Below are positions 11,265 through 21,597 of a stretch of 64,000 bases of DNA, piece after piece (the first letter of the stretch is position 1; each line of letters opens with the position of its first letter). Made by a program: the position numbers and the translations under genes. The notes under the pieces are model-generated. The model saw nothing but the letters and a program-made list of their open reading frames with translations. It was not told the DNA's origin and ran no database searches. Source of the DNA: Lachnospiraceae bacterium (GTDB taxonomy: Bacteria; Bacillota; Clostridia; Lachnospirales; Lachnospiraceae); NCBI GenBank assembly GCA_015056975.1, contig SVFG01000001.1, positions 1 through 64,000 of the forward strand, given 5' to 3'.

Positions 11265-11304
11265 GCGTTGACTTCTTACTCGCTAATTGTTAAAATTATT
11301 GCAG

Positions 11305-11338
11305 AAAAGCCCTTCACCAGAGAGGTGGAGGGCTTTTT
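11305..11338 (+). terminator. Rho-independent terminator
   Basis: AAAAGCCCTTCACC-agaga-GGTGGAGGGCTTTTT. Confidence 0.85.
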
Positions 11339-11422
11339 AACCTTGCTTCGGCAGCGGGACAGAATGACCGGTTGCGGGCAGGATGGCACACTTGATGATG
11401 TATCAGAAAGGCGGAAAAGATC

Positions 11423-12409
11423 ATGAAATGGGTGAAATTTCGGGTAAAGACAATTACAGAGGCTGAGGATATCATTATCAGTACTCTTTATGATATTGGT
11501 TTGGAGGGCGCACAGATTGAGGATAAGATACCTTTGACAGCCCTTGAAAAGGAGCAGATGTTTGTGGACATTCTGCCGGAGGGACCGGAGGATGACGGTA
11601 TCGCGTATCTCAGCTTCTTTGTGGAGAAAAAGGAGGATGGGACCTTGGAGGTACAGGGTGAGTCCGAGGACGCAGAAACCATCCTTGCAAGAGTTCAGGC
11701 AGAGCTTGAGGAATTGCGTGATTTCATGGATATCGGAGAGGGCAGTGTCACCGTGGATGAGACAGAGGATATTGACTGGATTAATAACTGGAAGCAGTAT
11801 TTCCATCAGTTTTATATAGATGATATTTTGGTGATTCCCTCTTGGGAAAATATCAAGGCAGAGGATACGGACAGAATGGTGCTTCATATTGACCCGGGTA
11901 CTGCTTTTGGTACAGGTATGCATGAGACTACGCAGCTTTGTATCCGTCAGCTGCGCAAGTATATCACACCTGAGACAGAGCTTTTGGACGTGGGAACAGG
12001 CAGCGGAATTCTGGCAATTTTGTCTCTGATGTTCGGCGCAAAGCATGCGGTAGGAACGGATTTGGATATCTGTGCCATTGAGGCAGTGGCGCAAAACTGT
12101 GAGGCAAACGGTATTGCTCCCGAGCAGTTTGAGATGATGATTGGTAACATTATTACCGACAAGGAAGTGCAGGATAAGGTGGGCTATGAATGCTATGATA
12201 TCGTAGTGGCAAACATTCTGGCTGATGTGTTGGTGCCCCTGACTCCCGTTATTGTAAATCAGCTGAAAAAAGGCGGTATTTATATTACCTCCGGTATCAT
12301 CGACGATAAGGAGCAGACCGTAGTGGATGCGGTGAAGGCGGCAGGTCTTACGGTGCTTGAGGTTACTTATCAGGGCGAATGGGTCAGCGTTACAGCCAAG
12401 AAGGAGTAA
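11423..12409 (+). CDS. prmA: Ribosomal protein L11 methyltransferase
   Basis: MKWVKFRVKTITEAEDII...LDVGTGSGILAILSLMFGAKHAVGTDLD; followed by rsmE. Confidence 0.96.
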   Translation: MKWVKFRVKTITEAEDIIISTLYDIGLEGAQIEDKIPLTALEKEQMFVDILPEGPEDDGIAYLSFFVEKKEDGTLEVQGESEDAETILARVQAELEELRDFMDIGEGSVTVDETEDIDWINNWKQYFHQFYIDDILVIPSWENIKAEDTDRMVLHIDPGTAFGTGMHETTQLCIRQLRKYITPETELLDVGTGSGILAILSLMFGAKHAVGTDLDICAIEAVAQNCEANGIAPEQFEMMIGNIITDKEVQDKVGYECYDIVVANILADVLVPLTPVIVNQLKKGGIYITSGIIDDKEQTVVDAVKAAGLTVLEVTYQGEWVSVTAKKE

Positions 12410-12411
12410 GC

Positions 12412-13164
12412 ATGTATCAGTTTTTTGTGGAACCCCATCAGATTAATATAAATGACAAATGTGTCACAATAGTGGGCGGCGATGTAAATCACATCAAAAA
12501 TGTATTACGCATGAAGCCAGGCGAGGAATTATCCGTCAGCAATGGACAGGACGGTAAGGAGTATCGTTGCGCCATCATCGACTTTACCCCGGATGCTGTG
12601 GAGTGCGAGCTTCGCTTTATCAAGGAAGACGGCGTGGAGCTTCCCGGCAAAATCTATCTGTTTCAGGGACTTCCCAAAGCGGACAAGATGGAGTTTATTA
12701 TTCAGAAGGCGGTGGAGCTTGGTGTGTATCAGGTGATACCGGTTGCCACAAAGCGTTGTGTAGTGAAGCTGGATGACAAGAAGGCAAAGAGTAAGGTACA
12801 GCGTTGGCAGGGTATCGCAGAGGCGGCCGCAAAGCAGAGCAAGCGTGCCATCATACCGCAGGTGGCAGAGCCGGTAAGCTTCGGGGAGGCACTCAGGATG
12901 GCATCCGTGCTTGACGTGAAGCTGATTCCCTATGAGCTTGCGGAGAACATGGAAAAGACGCGCACTATTATTGGCGATTTGAAGCCCGGACAGAGCATCG
13001 CTGTGTTTATCGGACCGGAGGGTGGCTTTGAGGAGGCAGAGATTGCCAAGGCTCTTTCCGTGGGCGTGGAACCCATTACCCTGGGAAAGCGTATCCTGCG
13101 CACTGAGACGGCAGGTCTTACGGTGCTTTCCTGGATGATGTATCAGTTAGAAGGACTGTCATAG
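12412..13164 (+). CDS. rsmE: 16S rRNA (uracil1498-N3)-methyltransferase
   Basis: MYQFFVEPHQI...IGPEGGFEEAEI...LGKRILRTETAGL. Confidence 0.96.
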   Translation: MYQFFVEPHQININDKCVTIVGGDVNHIKNVLRMKPGEELSVSNGQDGKEYRCAIIDFTPDAVECELRFIKEDGVELPGKIYLFQGLPKADKMEFIIQKAVELGVYQVIPVATKRCVVKLDDKKAKSKVQRWQGIAEAAAKQSKRAIIPQVAEPVSFGEALRMASVLDVKLIPYELAENMEKTRTIIGDLKPGQSIAVFIGPEGGFEEAEIAKALSVGVEPITLGKRILRTETAGLTVLSWMMYQLEGLS

Positions 13165-13232
13165 AAGATAGCAGAACGAGTGGCTTTTGCATATAGTAAA
13201 GCAAGATAGCAATAAAAGGAGATTATTCATAG

Positions 13233-14405
13233 ATGGAAGTATATTTGGACAATTCCGCCACTACCCGGGTATTCCCTGAGGTGGCGGAATTGATGACAAG
13301 AATCATGTGTGAGGATTATGGTAATCCTTCCAGCCTTCACATGAAAGGCGTGCGGGCAGAGCAGTATCTGCGGTATGCCAAGGAAACTCTGGCAAAGCTT
13401 TTGAAGGTTGCGGAGAAGGAGCTTTATTTTACCTCCGGCGGAACGGAATCCGACAACCTCGCCCTGATTGGTGCAGCCATGGCGAACAGAAGACGTGGCA
13501 ATCATCTGATTACCACACAGATAGAGCATCCCGCCATCCTCCAGACCATGCATTATCTGGAAGAACAGGGATTTAGAGTGACGTATCTGCCGGTAGATAA
13601 ATATGGCTGTATCAGTCTTGCTGATTTGCAGCGCGCCATGATGCCACAAACGATTTTGGTGTCCATTATGCATACAAACAATGAAATCGGTTCTCTGCAG
13701 CCCATCGAGGAAGCGGGAGCACTGATAAAGCGGATGAATCCCGGCACTCTGTTTCATGTGGATGCAGTGCAGGGCTTTGGAAAGGCAAAAATTTTCCCCA
13801 AGCGTATGCATATCGACATGCTTTCGGCAAGCGGTCACAAGATTCACGGTCCTAAGGGCGTGGGAATTTTGTATGTGGCAGACAAGGTAAAAATTGCGCC
13901 GCTCTCCCATGGCGGCGGTCAGCAGATGGGACTCCGCCCCGGTACGGAAAATGTGCCCGGTATCGTGGGCATGGCAAAGGCAGCAGAGCTTTTATATCAG
14001 AATTATGATGAGGATATCAATCATCTTTACCACTGTAAAAAACATTTCATTGAGGGTATTAACAGATTGGAACAGGTGCAGATAAACGGTCTTTTGCCTG
14101 AGGACCCCTACGGACAGAGGACAGCGCCTCATGTGGTGAGCGTTTCCTTTGCGGGAGTCAGAAGTGAGGTGCTTTTGCACGCGTTGGAGGACAGCGGTAT
14201 TTATGTTTCCGCAGGAAGTGCATGCTCCGCAAGAAAACCCCAGCCTTCGGCGACCTTAAGGGCAATCGGAGTTGACAAAAATCTGTTGGAATCCACTATT
14301 CGCTTCAGCTTTTCCGTATTTACCACCATAGAAGAGATTGACTATGCATTAAAGGTAATGTATGATAAAATTCCAATGTTGCGGATGTATACCCGCAGGA
14401 AGTAA
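13233..14405 (+). CDS. Cysteine desulfurase (NifS/IscS family)
   Basis: MEVYLDNSATTRVFPEV...SGHKIHGPKGVGILY...SAGSACSARKPQPS; adjacent to thiI. Confidence 0.95.
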   Translation: MEVYLDNSATTRVFPEVAELMTRIMCEDYGNPSSLHMKGVRAEQYLRYAKETLAKLLKVAEKELYFTSGGTESDNLALIGAAMANRRRGNHLITTQIEHPAILQTMHYLEEQGFRVTYLPVDKYGCISLADLQRAMMPQTILVSIMHTNNEIGSLQPIEEAGALIKRMNPGTLFHVDAVQGFGKAKIFPKRMHIDMLSASGHKIHGPKGVGILYVADKVKIAPLSHGGGQQMGLRPGTENVPGIVGMAKAAELLYQNYDEDINHLYHCKKHFIEGINRLEQVQINGLLPEDPYGQRTAPHVVSVSFAGVRSEVLLHALEDSGIYVSAGSACSARKPQPSATLRAIGVDKNLLESTIRFSFSVFTTIEEIDYALKVMYDKIPMLRMYTRRK

Positions 14406-14428
14406 GTATTTAGAGAAAGAGGTACACC

Positions 14429-15607
14429 ATGTTTACAGCTTTTTTGATTAAATATGCCGAAATCGGTATAAAGGGACGTAACAGATATTTGTTTGAGGAT
14501 GCGCTGGTGCATCAGATTAAGTATGCTTTAAAGAAATGCGACGGACAGTTTTTGATTCATAAGACTCAGGGACGTATCTACGTGGACGCCCAGTCTGAAT
14601 TTGATTTTGATGAGGTGGTGGAGCGCCTGCAGACGGTATTTGGTATTTCCGGCATCTGTCCCGTAGTGTATGTGGAGGATGAGGGCTTTGATAAGCTGGT
14701 AGAGACCATCACAGGCTATATTGCAGATGTGTACCCTGACCGTAACAAGACCTTCAAGGTACAGGCGAGACGCGCCCGCAAGAACTATCCCAAGGATTCC
14801 ATGACCATCAACATGGATATGGGAGAGGCGATTTTAAAGGCGTTTCCGGAGATGAAGGTGGATGTACACAATCCGGATATTGTCCTCAATATTGAGGTAA
14901 GAGAAAAGATATATATTTATTCTGAAATTATTCCGGGACCCGGAGGAATGCCTGTGGGAACAGGCGGAAAGGCGATGCTGCTTCTATCCGGCGGTATTGA
15001 CTCTCCGGTTGCCGGTTACATGATAGCCAAGCGCGGTGTTAAGATTGACGCGGTTTATTTCCACGCGCCTCCGTACACCAGTGAGCGGGCAAAGCAGAAG
15101 GTAGTGGATTTGGCACGTATCGTTTCCAGATACACCGGCCCTATTTATCTGCATGTGATTAACTTCACGGATATTCAGCTCTACATTCACGAGAAATGTC
15201 CCCATGAGGAGCTGACCATTATCATGCGTCGTTACATGATGCGTATTGCGGAGCATATTGCAAAGGAGACAGAGTGCCTGGGTCTGATTACCGGTGAGAG
15301 TATCGGTCAGGTGGCATCCCAGACTATGGCTTCCCTGGTTGCGACCAATGAGGTGTGTGAGCTTCCCGTATACCGTCCGTTGATTGGTTTTGATAAACAG
15401 GAGATTGTAGAGGTATCCGAGAAAATCGGTACCTATGAGACTTCCATCCAGCCCTTTGAGGATTGCTGTACCATATTCGTGGCAAAGCATCCTGTTACTA
15501 AGCCCAATGTCAACGTTATCCGCAGACATGAGCACAATTTGGATGAAAAGATTGAAGAGCTTGTGGCAACAGCCCTTGAGACGGATGAAGTCATTATAGT
15601 AGAGTAA
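14429..15607 (+). CDS. thiI: tRNA 4-thiouridine synthase ThiI
   Basis: MFTAFLIKYAEIGIKGRNRYLFED...LLLSGGIDSPVAGYMIAKRGV. Confidence 0.97.
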   Translation: MFTAFLIKYAEIGIKGRNRYLFEDALVHQIKYALKKCDGQFLIHKTQGRIYVDAQSEFDFDEVVERLQTVFGISGICPVVYVEDEGFDKLVETITGYIADVYPDRNKTFKVQARRARKNYPKDSMTINMDMGEAILKAFPEMKVDVHNPDIVLNIEVREKIYIYSEIIPGPGGMPVGTGGKAMLLLSGGIDSPVAGYMIAKRGVKIDAVYFHAPPYTSERAKQKVVDLARIVSRYTGPIYLHVINFTDIQLYIHEKCPHEELTIIMRRYMMRIAEHIAKETECLGLITGESIGQVASQTMASLVATNEVCELPVYRPLIGFDKQEIVEVSEKIGTYETSIQPFEDCCTIFVAKHPVTKPNVNVIRRHEHNLDEKIEELVATALETDEVIIVE

Positions 15608-15614
15608 ATAAAAA

Positions 15615-15648
15615 GGATGTCTCAGGTCATTGCCTGAGGCATCCTATT
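15615..15648. terminator. Terminator after thiI, between convergent genes
   Basis: GGATGTCTCAGG-tcattg-CCTGAGGCATCC plus T-rich tail. Confidence 0.8.
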
Positions 15649-15677
15649 TGTCGCTTGTGTGCTTAAAGCTTCACTGA

Positions 15678-15908
15678 TTATACAGTGTAAGGCTTTAAAA
15701 CATTCAGTACTTCATCAGCACCATCTTCTGCGTGGATGTTCAAGTCGATAGGCTTGGACAAATCAAGACTGAAGATACCCATGATAGATTTTGCGTCGAT
15801 TACGTATCTTCCGGATACGAGATCGAAATCATAATCAAACTTGGTGATGTCATTAACAAAGTTTTTTACTTTGTCGATAGAGTTTAAAGAAATCTGTACT
15901 GTTTTCAT
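15678..15908 (-). CDS. HPr-like protein lacking the active-site His (Crh-like)
   Basis: 76 aa; MKTVQISLNSIDKVKNFVNDI...AKSIMGIFSLDLS: HPr fold signature with Ser site, no GLHARP motif. Confidence 0.8.
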   Translation of the reverse strand: MKTVQISLNSIDKVKNFVNDITKFDYDFDLVSGRYVIDAKSIMGIFSLDLSKPIDLNIHAEDGADEVLNVLKPYTV

Positions 15909-16019
15909 ATAACTACCTCCTTAATGTGTGTCATACCTTCTGAATTCATATTAATGTGTGAACACATAAAAGTCAAGGGAAAAAACAGTCAAAAAATATC
16001 GTAAAAAGGAAAGTTTTCT

Positions 16020-17480
16020 ATGAAAAATGCAGCATTGCACAATTTGGGATGTAAGGTAAATTCCTACGAATTGGATATTATGCAACAGATGCTTGTGGAA
16101 AAGGGCTATAACATTGTGCCTTTTGATGAGATTGCGGATATTTATATCGTAAATACCTGTACCGTAACAAATATAGCCGACAGAAAGAGCAGACAGATGC
16201 TCCATCGTGCAAAGCTTAAGAACCCGGATGCAGTTGTGGTTGCAGTGGGATGTTATGTGCAAACCGGCAAAGAGAATGTGAAGTTGGATGACAGTATTGA
16301 CCTTGCCATCGGCAATAACCGAAAGAAGGATTTGGTGCAGATTCTTGAGGCGTTTCTGGCTGAACGAGAGACCGTAGCCGAAAGGAGTCAGGTGCAGGAG
16401 ATGGAGGTACAGTGTCATATTCCGGACAAACAGGACAAGACCCTGGGTGACACCACCATCCTCGATATAGACAATACTTACGAGTATGAAGAAATGACTC
16501 TGCAAAAGACAGCGGAGCATACCCGCGCCTATATTAAAGTCCAGGATGGCTGTAATCAGTTTTGCAGTTATTGTGCCATTCCCCTTGCCAGAGGCAGGGT
16601 GCGAAGCCGCAAGGCAGAGGATATTATCCGTGAGATAGAGGGCATGGTTAAGACGGGCTATCGTGAAATTGTGCTGACCGGAATTCATATCAGCTCCTAT
16701 GGCATAGATTTTGATGAGGAAGCATGGCAGCAGGGGAAGAGCGTGGAGGTGCACAGAAGCGCGGAAAGGCGTGATTATTCCGGGGAGAGTAAGCTTATCG
16801 ACCTGGTGGAAAGAATCCACGATATAGCTGGACTTGAGCGCATTCGTCTGGGGTCTTTAGAGCCCAGAATCGTGACAAGGGAGGTGGCGCAGAGACTGGC
16901 GGCACTGCCCAAAATCTGTCCTCACTTCCATCTGTCCTTACAGAGCGGCTGTGACGAGGTGCTAAAGAGGATGAACCGTCATTATACCACAGGGGAGTAC
17001 TATGAAAGCGTGACGTATCTTAGGGAGGCCTTTGAACATCCGGCGATTACCACGGATGTCATTGTGGGATTCCCGGGGGAAACGGAGGAAGAGTTTGCCT
17101 GCACAAAGGCATTTTTGGAAAAGACGGACTTTTACGAGATGCACATCTTTAAGTACTCCAAGCGCTCCGGTACCCGTGCGGCAGTGATGCCGGGACAACT
17201 GACAGAGGCGGTGAAGGGTGTGCGAAGTAACGAGCTTCTCGCGCTTGAAAAAGAGCAGTCCAAAGCATTCCGCAGCTTCTACCTGGGACAGAACGTGGAG
17301 GTGCTTTTGGAGGAGCTAAAGGAGATTGCGGGAGAGCGTTATTGGCTGGGACACACCCCTGCGTATGTACGTGTAGCAGTAAAAGAACGAGAGGGTCTTG
17401 GCTCCAATCTTTTGGTGAAGGTGAAAACAGATGCCTTCCTGACGGATGAAATCATGACAGGAGAATTGGTGGAAGAGTGA
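16020..17480 (+). CDS. mtaB: tRNA (t6A37) methylthiotransferase MtaB
   Basis: MKNAALHNLGCKVNSYELDIMQQ; radical SAM VQDGCNQFCSYCAIPLARGRVRSR. Confidence 0.95.
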   Translation: MKNAALHNLGCKVNSYELDIMQQMLVEKGYNIVPFDEIADIYIVNTCTVTNIADRKSRQMLHRAKLKNPDAVVVAVGCYVQTGKENVKLDDSIDLAIGNNRKKDLVQILEAFLAERETVAERSQVQEMEVQCHIPDKQDKTLGDTTILDIDNTYEYEEMTLQKTAEHTRAYIKVQDGCNQFCSYCAIPLARGRVRSRKAEDIIREIEGMVKTGYREIVLTGIHISSYGIDFDEEAWQQGKSVEVHRSAERRDYSGESKLIDLVERIHDIAGLERIRLGSLEPRIVTREVAQRLAALPKICPHFHLSLQSGCDEVLKRMNRHYTTGEYYESVTYLREAFEHPAITTDVIVGFPGETEEEFACTKAFLEKTDFYEMHIFKYSKRSGTRAAVMPGQLTEAVKGVRSNELLALEKEQSKAFRSFYLGQNVEVLLEELKEIAGERYWLGHTPAYVRVAVKEREGLGSNLLVKVKTDAFLTDEIMTGELVEE

Positions 17481-18259
17481 TGAAAATCATATTTTTTGAT
17501 ATAGACGGTACTTTGATTGACAAGAGTTTTCGGATGAGCGAAAGTACCAGGGAAGCGATTGCACGTGCCAGACAAAACGATCATATCTGTATGATAAATA
17601 CCGGAAGAACCTATAAGATGGTGGGGGATTATCTGGCGGACTGGGTTGAATTTGACGGTTGCCTTTGCGGCTGCGGAACCATGGTGATATATAGGGGAAA
17701 GGAGCTTTTACACCGGACCTTTTCGGTGCAGGAGGCTATGCGCATCATAGCAGGGCTGGAAAAGTACGGAATAGATGCAGTGCTGGAGGGTGGAGAAAAC
17801 AATTTCCAGAAAACACTCGCTGACATGCATACGGAGAAATTCAGGAAGTATATGGCGCAGTTTACGAATTTGGGTTACGGAAGCTTTGAACAGGCGCCGG
17901 GTAAGTTTGACAAGTTCTACTGCTATGTAGGAGAGGACGAATACAGAAGAGGGTTCTTTGCAGAATTTGTGGATATCTTGGACTACATTGACAGGGAGAG
18001 AGGTTTTTATGAAATTGTGCCCAAGGGCTTTTCCAAGGCAAGCGGCATGAGGTATCTGGCGGAATATCTCGGAAGGTCCATGGAGGATACGGTGGCTATC
18101 GGTGACAGCAACAATGATATTGCGATGCTTGAAGCAGCACATACAGCTATTGCCATGGGAAATTCGTCGAAGGCTGTACTGGAACTTGCGGATTATATCA
18201 CCACAGATGTGGATAAGGATGGTATTTTCAATGCCTTAAAGTGGCTTGGTGTTTTGTAA
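17477..18259 (+). CDS. Cof-type HAD-IIB family phosphatase
   Basis: IIFFDIDGTLIDKSFRMSEST...VAIGDSNNDIAML. Confidence 0.92.
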   Translation: MMKIIFFDIDGTLIDKSFRMSESTREAIARARQNDHICMINTGRTYKMVGDYLADWVEFDGCLCGCGTMVIYRGKELLHRTFSVQEAMRIIAGLEKYGIDAVLEGGENNFQKTLADMHTEKFRKYMAQFTNLGYGSFEQAPGKFDKFYCYVGEDEYRRGFFAEFVDILDYIDRERGFYEIVPKGFSKASGMRYLAEYLGRSMEDTVAIGDSNNDIAMLEAAHTAIAMGNSSKAVLELADYITTDVDKDGIFNALKWLGVL

Positions 18260-18336
18260 TTAGGCATTGAATTTTGTGGGTAAATGAGGTAAGATAATAA
18301 GAAGCAGATAATGTATTGGCGGTATGGAGGATTTAT

Positions 18337-18600
18337 ATGCAAAACTTAGAAAATACACAATATTTCAAGGTGCAGTCTGAGCCTGAGACAGGGGTGAAGG
18401 TTGTGCTGTCAACTGTGTATGAAGCACTGACGGAGAAGGGGTACAATCCGGTGAATCAGATTGTGGGATATGTTATGAGTGGTGACCCGACTTATATCAC
18501 CAGCCATAAGAATGCCAGAAGCCTGATTATGAAGGTAGAACGTGATGAACTGGTAGAGGAATTGTTGACGGAGTACATACGTAACAACAACTGGAAATAG
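18337..18600 (+). CDS. ireB: IreB family regulatory phosphoprotein
   Basis: [15 protein letters not shown]...[40 protein letters not shown]; upstream of yqgF. Confidence 0.92.
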   Translation: MQNLENTQYFKVQSEPETGVKVVLSTVYEALTEKGYNPVNQIVGYVMSGDPTYITSHKNARSLIMKVERDELVEELLTEYIRNNNWK

Positions 18601-18610
18601 GAGGAATCCC

Positions 18611-19042
18611 ATGCGTATAATGGGCTTGGATTTTGGCTCGAAGACGGTGGGGGTGGCAGTGAGCGACCCGTTACTGATTACGGCACAGGGTTTGGAGATT
18701 ATCAGACGCAAGGAGGAGAATAAGCTCCGCCAGACGCTGGCAAGAATTGAAGAGCTGATAGTAGAGTACGAGGTGGAAGAAATTGTTTTGGGATTGCCCA
18801 AGAACATGAATGCCACAGAGGGTGTACGTGTAGAATTGACCAATGAGTTTAAAGAGAAGCTGGAGAGACGTACGGGACTTCCCGTGACGATGTGGGATGA
18901 ACGTCTTACCACCGTGGCTGCGGACAAGGCCATGATGGAAGCGGGGATACGCAGGGAAAACCGCAAGGATTACGTGGACATGATTGCGGCAACTTTGATT
19001 TTGCAGGGATATCTGGATCGAAGGAGCATGCAGGCAAAATAG
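18611..19042 (+). CDS. yqgF: Holliday junction resolvase-like RuvX/YqgF
   Basis: [29 protein letters not shown]...DERLTTVAA. Confidence 0.95.
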   Translation: MRIMGLDFGSKTVGVAVSDPLLITAQGLEIIRRKEENKLRQTLARIEELIVEYEVEEIVLGLPKNMNATEGVRVELTNEFKEKLERRTGLPVTMWDERLTTVAADKAMMEAGIRRENRKDYVDMIAATLILQGYLDRRSMQAK

Positions 19043-19057
19043 ATTATTGGAGAAGCT

Positions 19058-19321
19058 ATGAGTAAATTAGAGAAGATTACGTTTAATCCGGAGGGAGAAG
19101 AACCGGTAGAATTTTTTGTGTTGGAGCAGACCAGAATCGGCGGCTACAATTATATTTTGGTGACCGATTTTGAGGAAGGCGACGGAGAAGCTTTGATATT
19201 AAAGGATTTGTCCAAGGATGGTGAAGAGGAGAGCATCTTTACCATTGTTTCGGATGATGATGAGCTTGCGGCAGTATCGGGTGTGTTTGCCGATATGCTG
19301 GAGGATATCACTTTTGAATAA
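19058..19321 (+). CDS. DUF1292 family protein
   Basis: Short acidic protein with ITFNPEGEEPVEFFVLEQTRIGGYNYILVTD directly after yqgF. Confidence 0.88.
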   Translation: MSKLEKITFNPEGEEPVEFFVLEQTRIGGYNYILVTDFEEGDGEALILKDLSKDGEEESIFTIVSDDDELAAVSGVFADMLEDITFE

Positions 19322-19556
19322 TATGGCGATGGGTATCGTTGCTTATTAACCGGATTTGTGCGCGAAACGGTTTATGTAACAAAATGCAGGGTATACTTTT
19401 ATTACATATAAAGAGCCGTGGATGCAGAAATTCCGTGTGATACACAGAGACAGGCGTAAGGGTTACGACAGAACAAAGAGGCCCGTCCGGATTGTGCAAT
19501 TACATTTGTTGATGAGAACAGGCTGTCAGCCATGTGGAATAATGGAGGAATGATTT

Positions 19557-21230
19557 TTGAAGAAAAAAGAGAATATGAATGCATCCAAGTTAAAGATTAT
19601 CCCTTTGGGGGGCTTGGAGCAAATCGGTATGAACATTACTGCCTTCGAGTATGAAGACAGTATTATTGTGGTGGATTGCGGACTGTCCTTTCCGGCAGAT
19701 GATATGCTGGGAATCGATTTGGTAATCCCCGATGTTACTTATCTGAAGGATAATATTGACAGAGTGAAGGGTTTTATGATTACACACGGTCACGAGGACC
19801 ATATCGGTGCCCTGCCTTATGTACTGAAGGATATTAATGTACCTGTGTATGCCACAAGGCTGACAATGGGTATCATTGAAAATAAGCTAAAAGAGCATAA
19901 TCTGATGAAGGGCACCAAGCGCAAGGTGGTGAAATTCGGTCAGTCCATCAATCTGGGAGATTTCCGAGTTGAGTATATCAAGACCAACCACAGTATTGTG
20001 GATGCGGCGGCACTTGCCATTTATTCGCCTGCAGGCGTGGTAGTGCATACCGGAGACTTTAAGGTGGATTACACTCCTGTATTTGGCGACGCCATTGATT
20101 TGCAAAGATTTGCAGAACTCGGTAAAAAGGGTGTTCTTGCACTGATGTGCGATTCCACCAACGCAGAGCGTCCCGGTTTTACACCTTCCGAGAGAACTGT
20201 GGGTAAGACCTTTGACACCCTGTTTGAGGAGCATAAGAATACCAGAATATTTGTGGCAACCTTTGCTTCCAATGTGGACCGCGTACAGCAGATTATCAAT
20301 ACTGCCTATAAGTTTGGCAGAAAAGTAGCGGTGGAAGGTCGCAGCATGGTCAATATCATTGAGACCGCAAGTAATTTGGAGTGTATCAGTATTCCGGAGA
20401 ACACCTTGATAGATTTGGAGCAGATGAAGAACTATCCCGATGAACAGCAGGTAATCATCACTACCGGCAGTCAGGGTGAAAGTATGGCGGCGCTTAGCCG
20501 TATGGCAAACAACATGCACCGCAAGATTACAATAGGCCCCAGAGATACGGTTATTTTCTCTTCAAGCCCCATACCGGGCAATGAAAAGTCCGTAACTAAG
20601 ATTATTAATGAGCTGCTTCGCAAAGGTGCGGATGTTATCTTCCAGGATGCTCATGTGTCAGGACATGCATGTCAGGAAGAGATTAAATTGATTTATACTC
20701 TGGTACAGCCCAAGTATGCAATTCCCGTGCACGGCGAGTACAAGCATCTGAAGGCGCAGGCTAAGATTGCGGAAAGTCTTGGTATTGACAAGGAGGATAT
20801 TTTTATCCTTTCCTCAGGAGATGTGCTGGAGCTTGATATGGAGCAGGCAGCAGTAACAGGTAAGGTGCCTACCGGTGCCATCCTGGTAGACGGCCTTGGC
20901 GTGGGTGATGTGGGAAATGTGGTTCTTCGTGACAGACAGCATCTGGCTGAGGACGGTATTATGATTGTGGTAATGAGCCTTGACCGCTACAGTAACCAGC
21001 TGGTGGCGGGACCGGATATTGTGTCCAGAGGCTTTGTATATGTGAAGGAATCTGATGAATTGATAGAAGAGGCGCGCAGTACTGTGGATGAAGCTATTCA
21101 GAACTGCCTCGACAGGGGCGTAAGTGATTGGGGCAAATTAAAGTCCACCACCAAGGATGTACTCAGTGACTATGTGTGGAAAAAGACTAAGCGTCGTCCC
21201 ATGATACTTCCCATTATTATGGAAGTATAA
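19557..21230 (+). CDS. Ribonuclease J
   Basis: KLKIIPLGGLEQIGMNITAFEYEDSIIVVDCGLSFP, THGHEDHIGALPY; TTG start with GGAGG RBS. Confidence 0.96.
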   Translation: MKKKENMNASKLKIIPLGGLEQIGMNITAFEYEDSIIVVDCGLSFPADDMLGIDLVIPDVTYLKDNIDRVKGFMITHGHEDHIGALPYVLKDINVPVYATRLTMGIIENKLKEHNLMKGTKRKVVKFGQSINLGDFRVEYIKTNHSIVDAAALAIYSPAGVVVHTGDFKVDYTPVFGDAIDLQRFAELGKKGVLALMCDSTNAERPGFTPSERTVGKTFDTLFEEHKNTRIFVATFASNVDRVQQIINTAYKFGRKVAVEGRSMVNIIETASNLECISIPENTLIDLEQMKNYPDEQQVIITTGSQGESMAALSRMANNMHRKITIGPRDTVIFSSSPIPGNEKSVTKIINELLRKGADVIFQDAHVSGHACQEEIKLIYTLVQPKYAIPVHGEYKHLKAQAKIAESLGIDKEDIFILSSGDVLELDMEQAAVTGKVPTGAILVDGLGVGDVGNVVLRDRQHLAEDGIMIVVMSLDRYSNQLVAGPDIVSRGFVYVKESDELIEEARSTVDEAIQNCLDRGVSDWGKLKSTTKDVLSDYVWKKTKRRPMILPIIMEV

Positions 21231-21267
21231 ACAACCTCTTGAATTATTTGTGGAGAAAAGATACAAT

Positions 21268-21588
21268 ATGAGCAATATGGAACATGCAGTAGAGCAATTA
21301 ATAGATGCGATTCTAAACTCAGAGGAGTACCTGACTTATAGGGATGAGCTTTCGAAGGTGAAGCAAATGCAGGAGCTTAAGGCACAGCTTGATGAGTACA
21401 GAAAGCGGAATTTCATTTTACAACACAGTGAAGGCTACGCTTTTGACAAGCTGGAGGAGTTTGAGAGAGAATTCCAGGAGTTTAGGGAGAATCCGCAGGT
21501 GGAAGCGTTTCTGGCTGCAGAGCTTTCGTTCTGCAGGATGATGCAGGATGTGGAAGCCAGAATTACAGGAGCATTACATTTTGAGTAA
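21268..21588 (+). CDS. YlbF family regulator-like protein
   Basis: Small helical protein, AVEQLIDAILNSEEYLTYRDELSKVKQ...LQHSE. Confidence 0.78.
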   Translation: MSNMEHAVEQLIDAILNSEEYLTYRDELSKVKQMQELKAQLDEYRKRNFILQHSEGYAFDKLEEFEREFQEFRENPQVEAFLAAELSFCRMMQDVEARITGALHFE

Positions 21589-21597
21589 ATAAGGGAA

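Noticed and set aside
11276-12094. 272-aa minus-strand ORF opposite prmA
   Set aside because: Antisense to a clear prmA reading frame, no domain or RBS.
15951-16820. 289-aa minus-strand ORF opposite mtaB
   Set aside because: Shadow ORF opposite a confident radical SAM gene.
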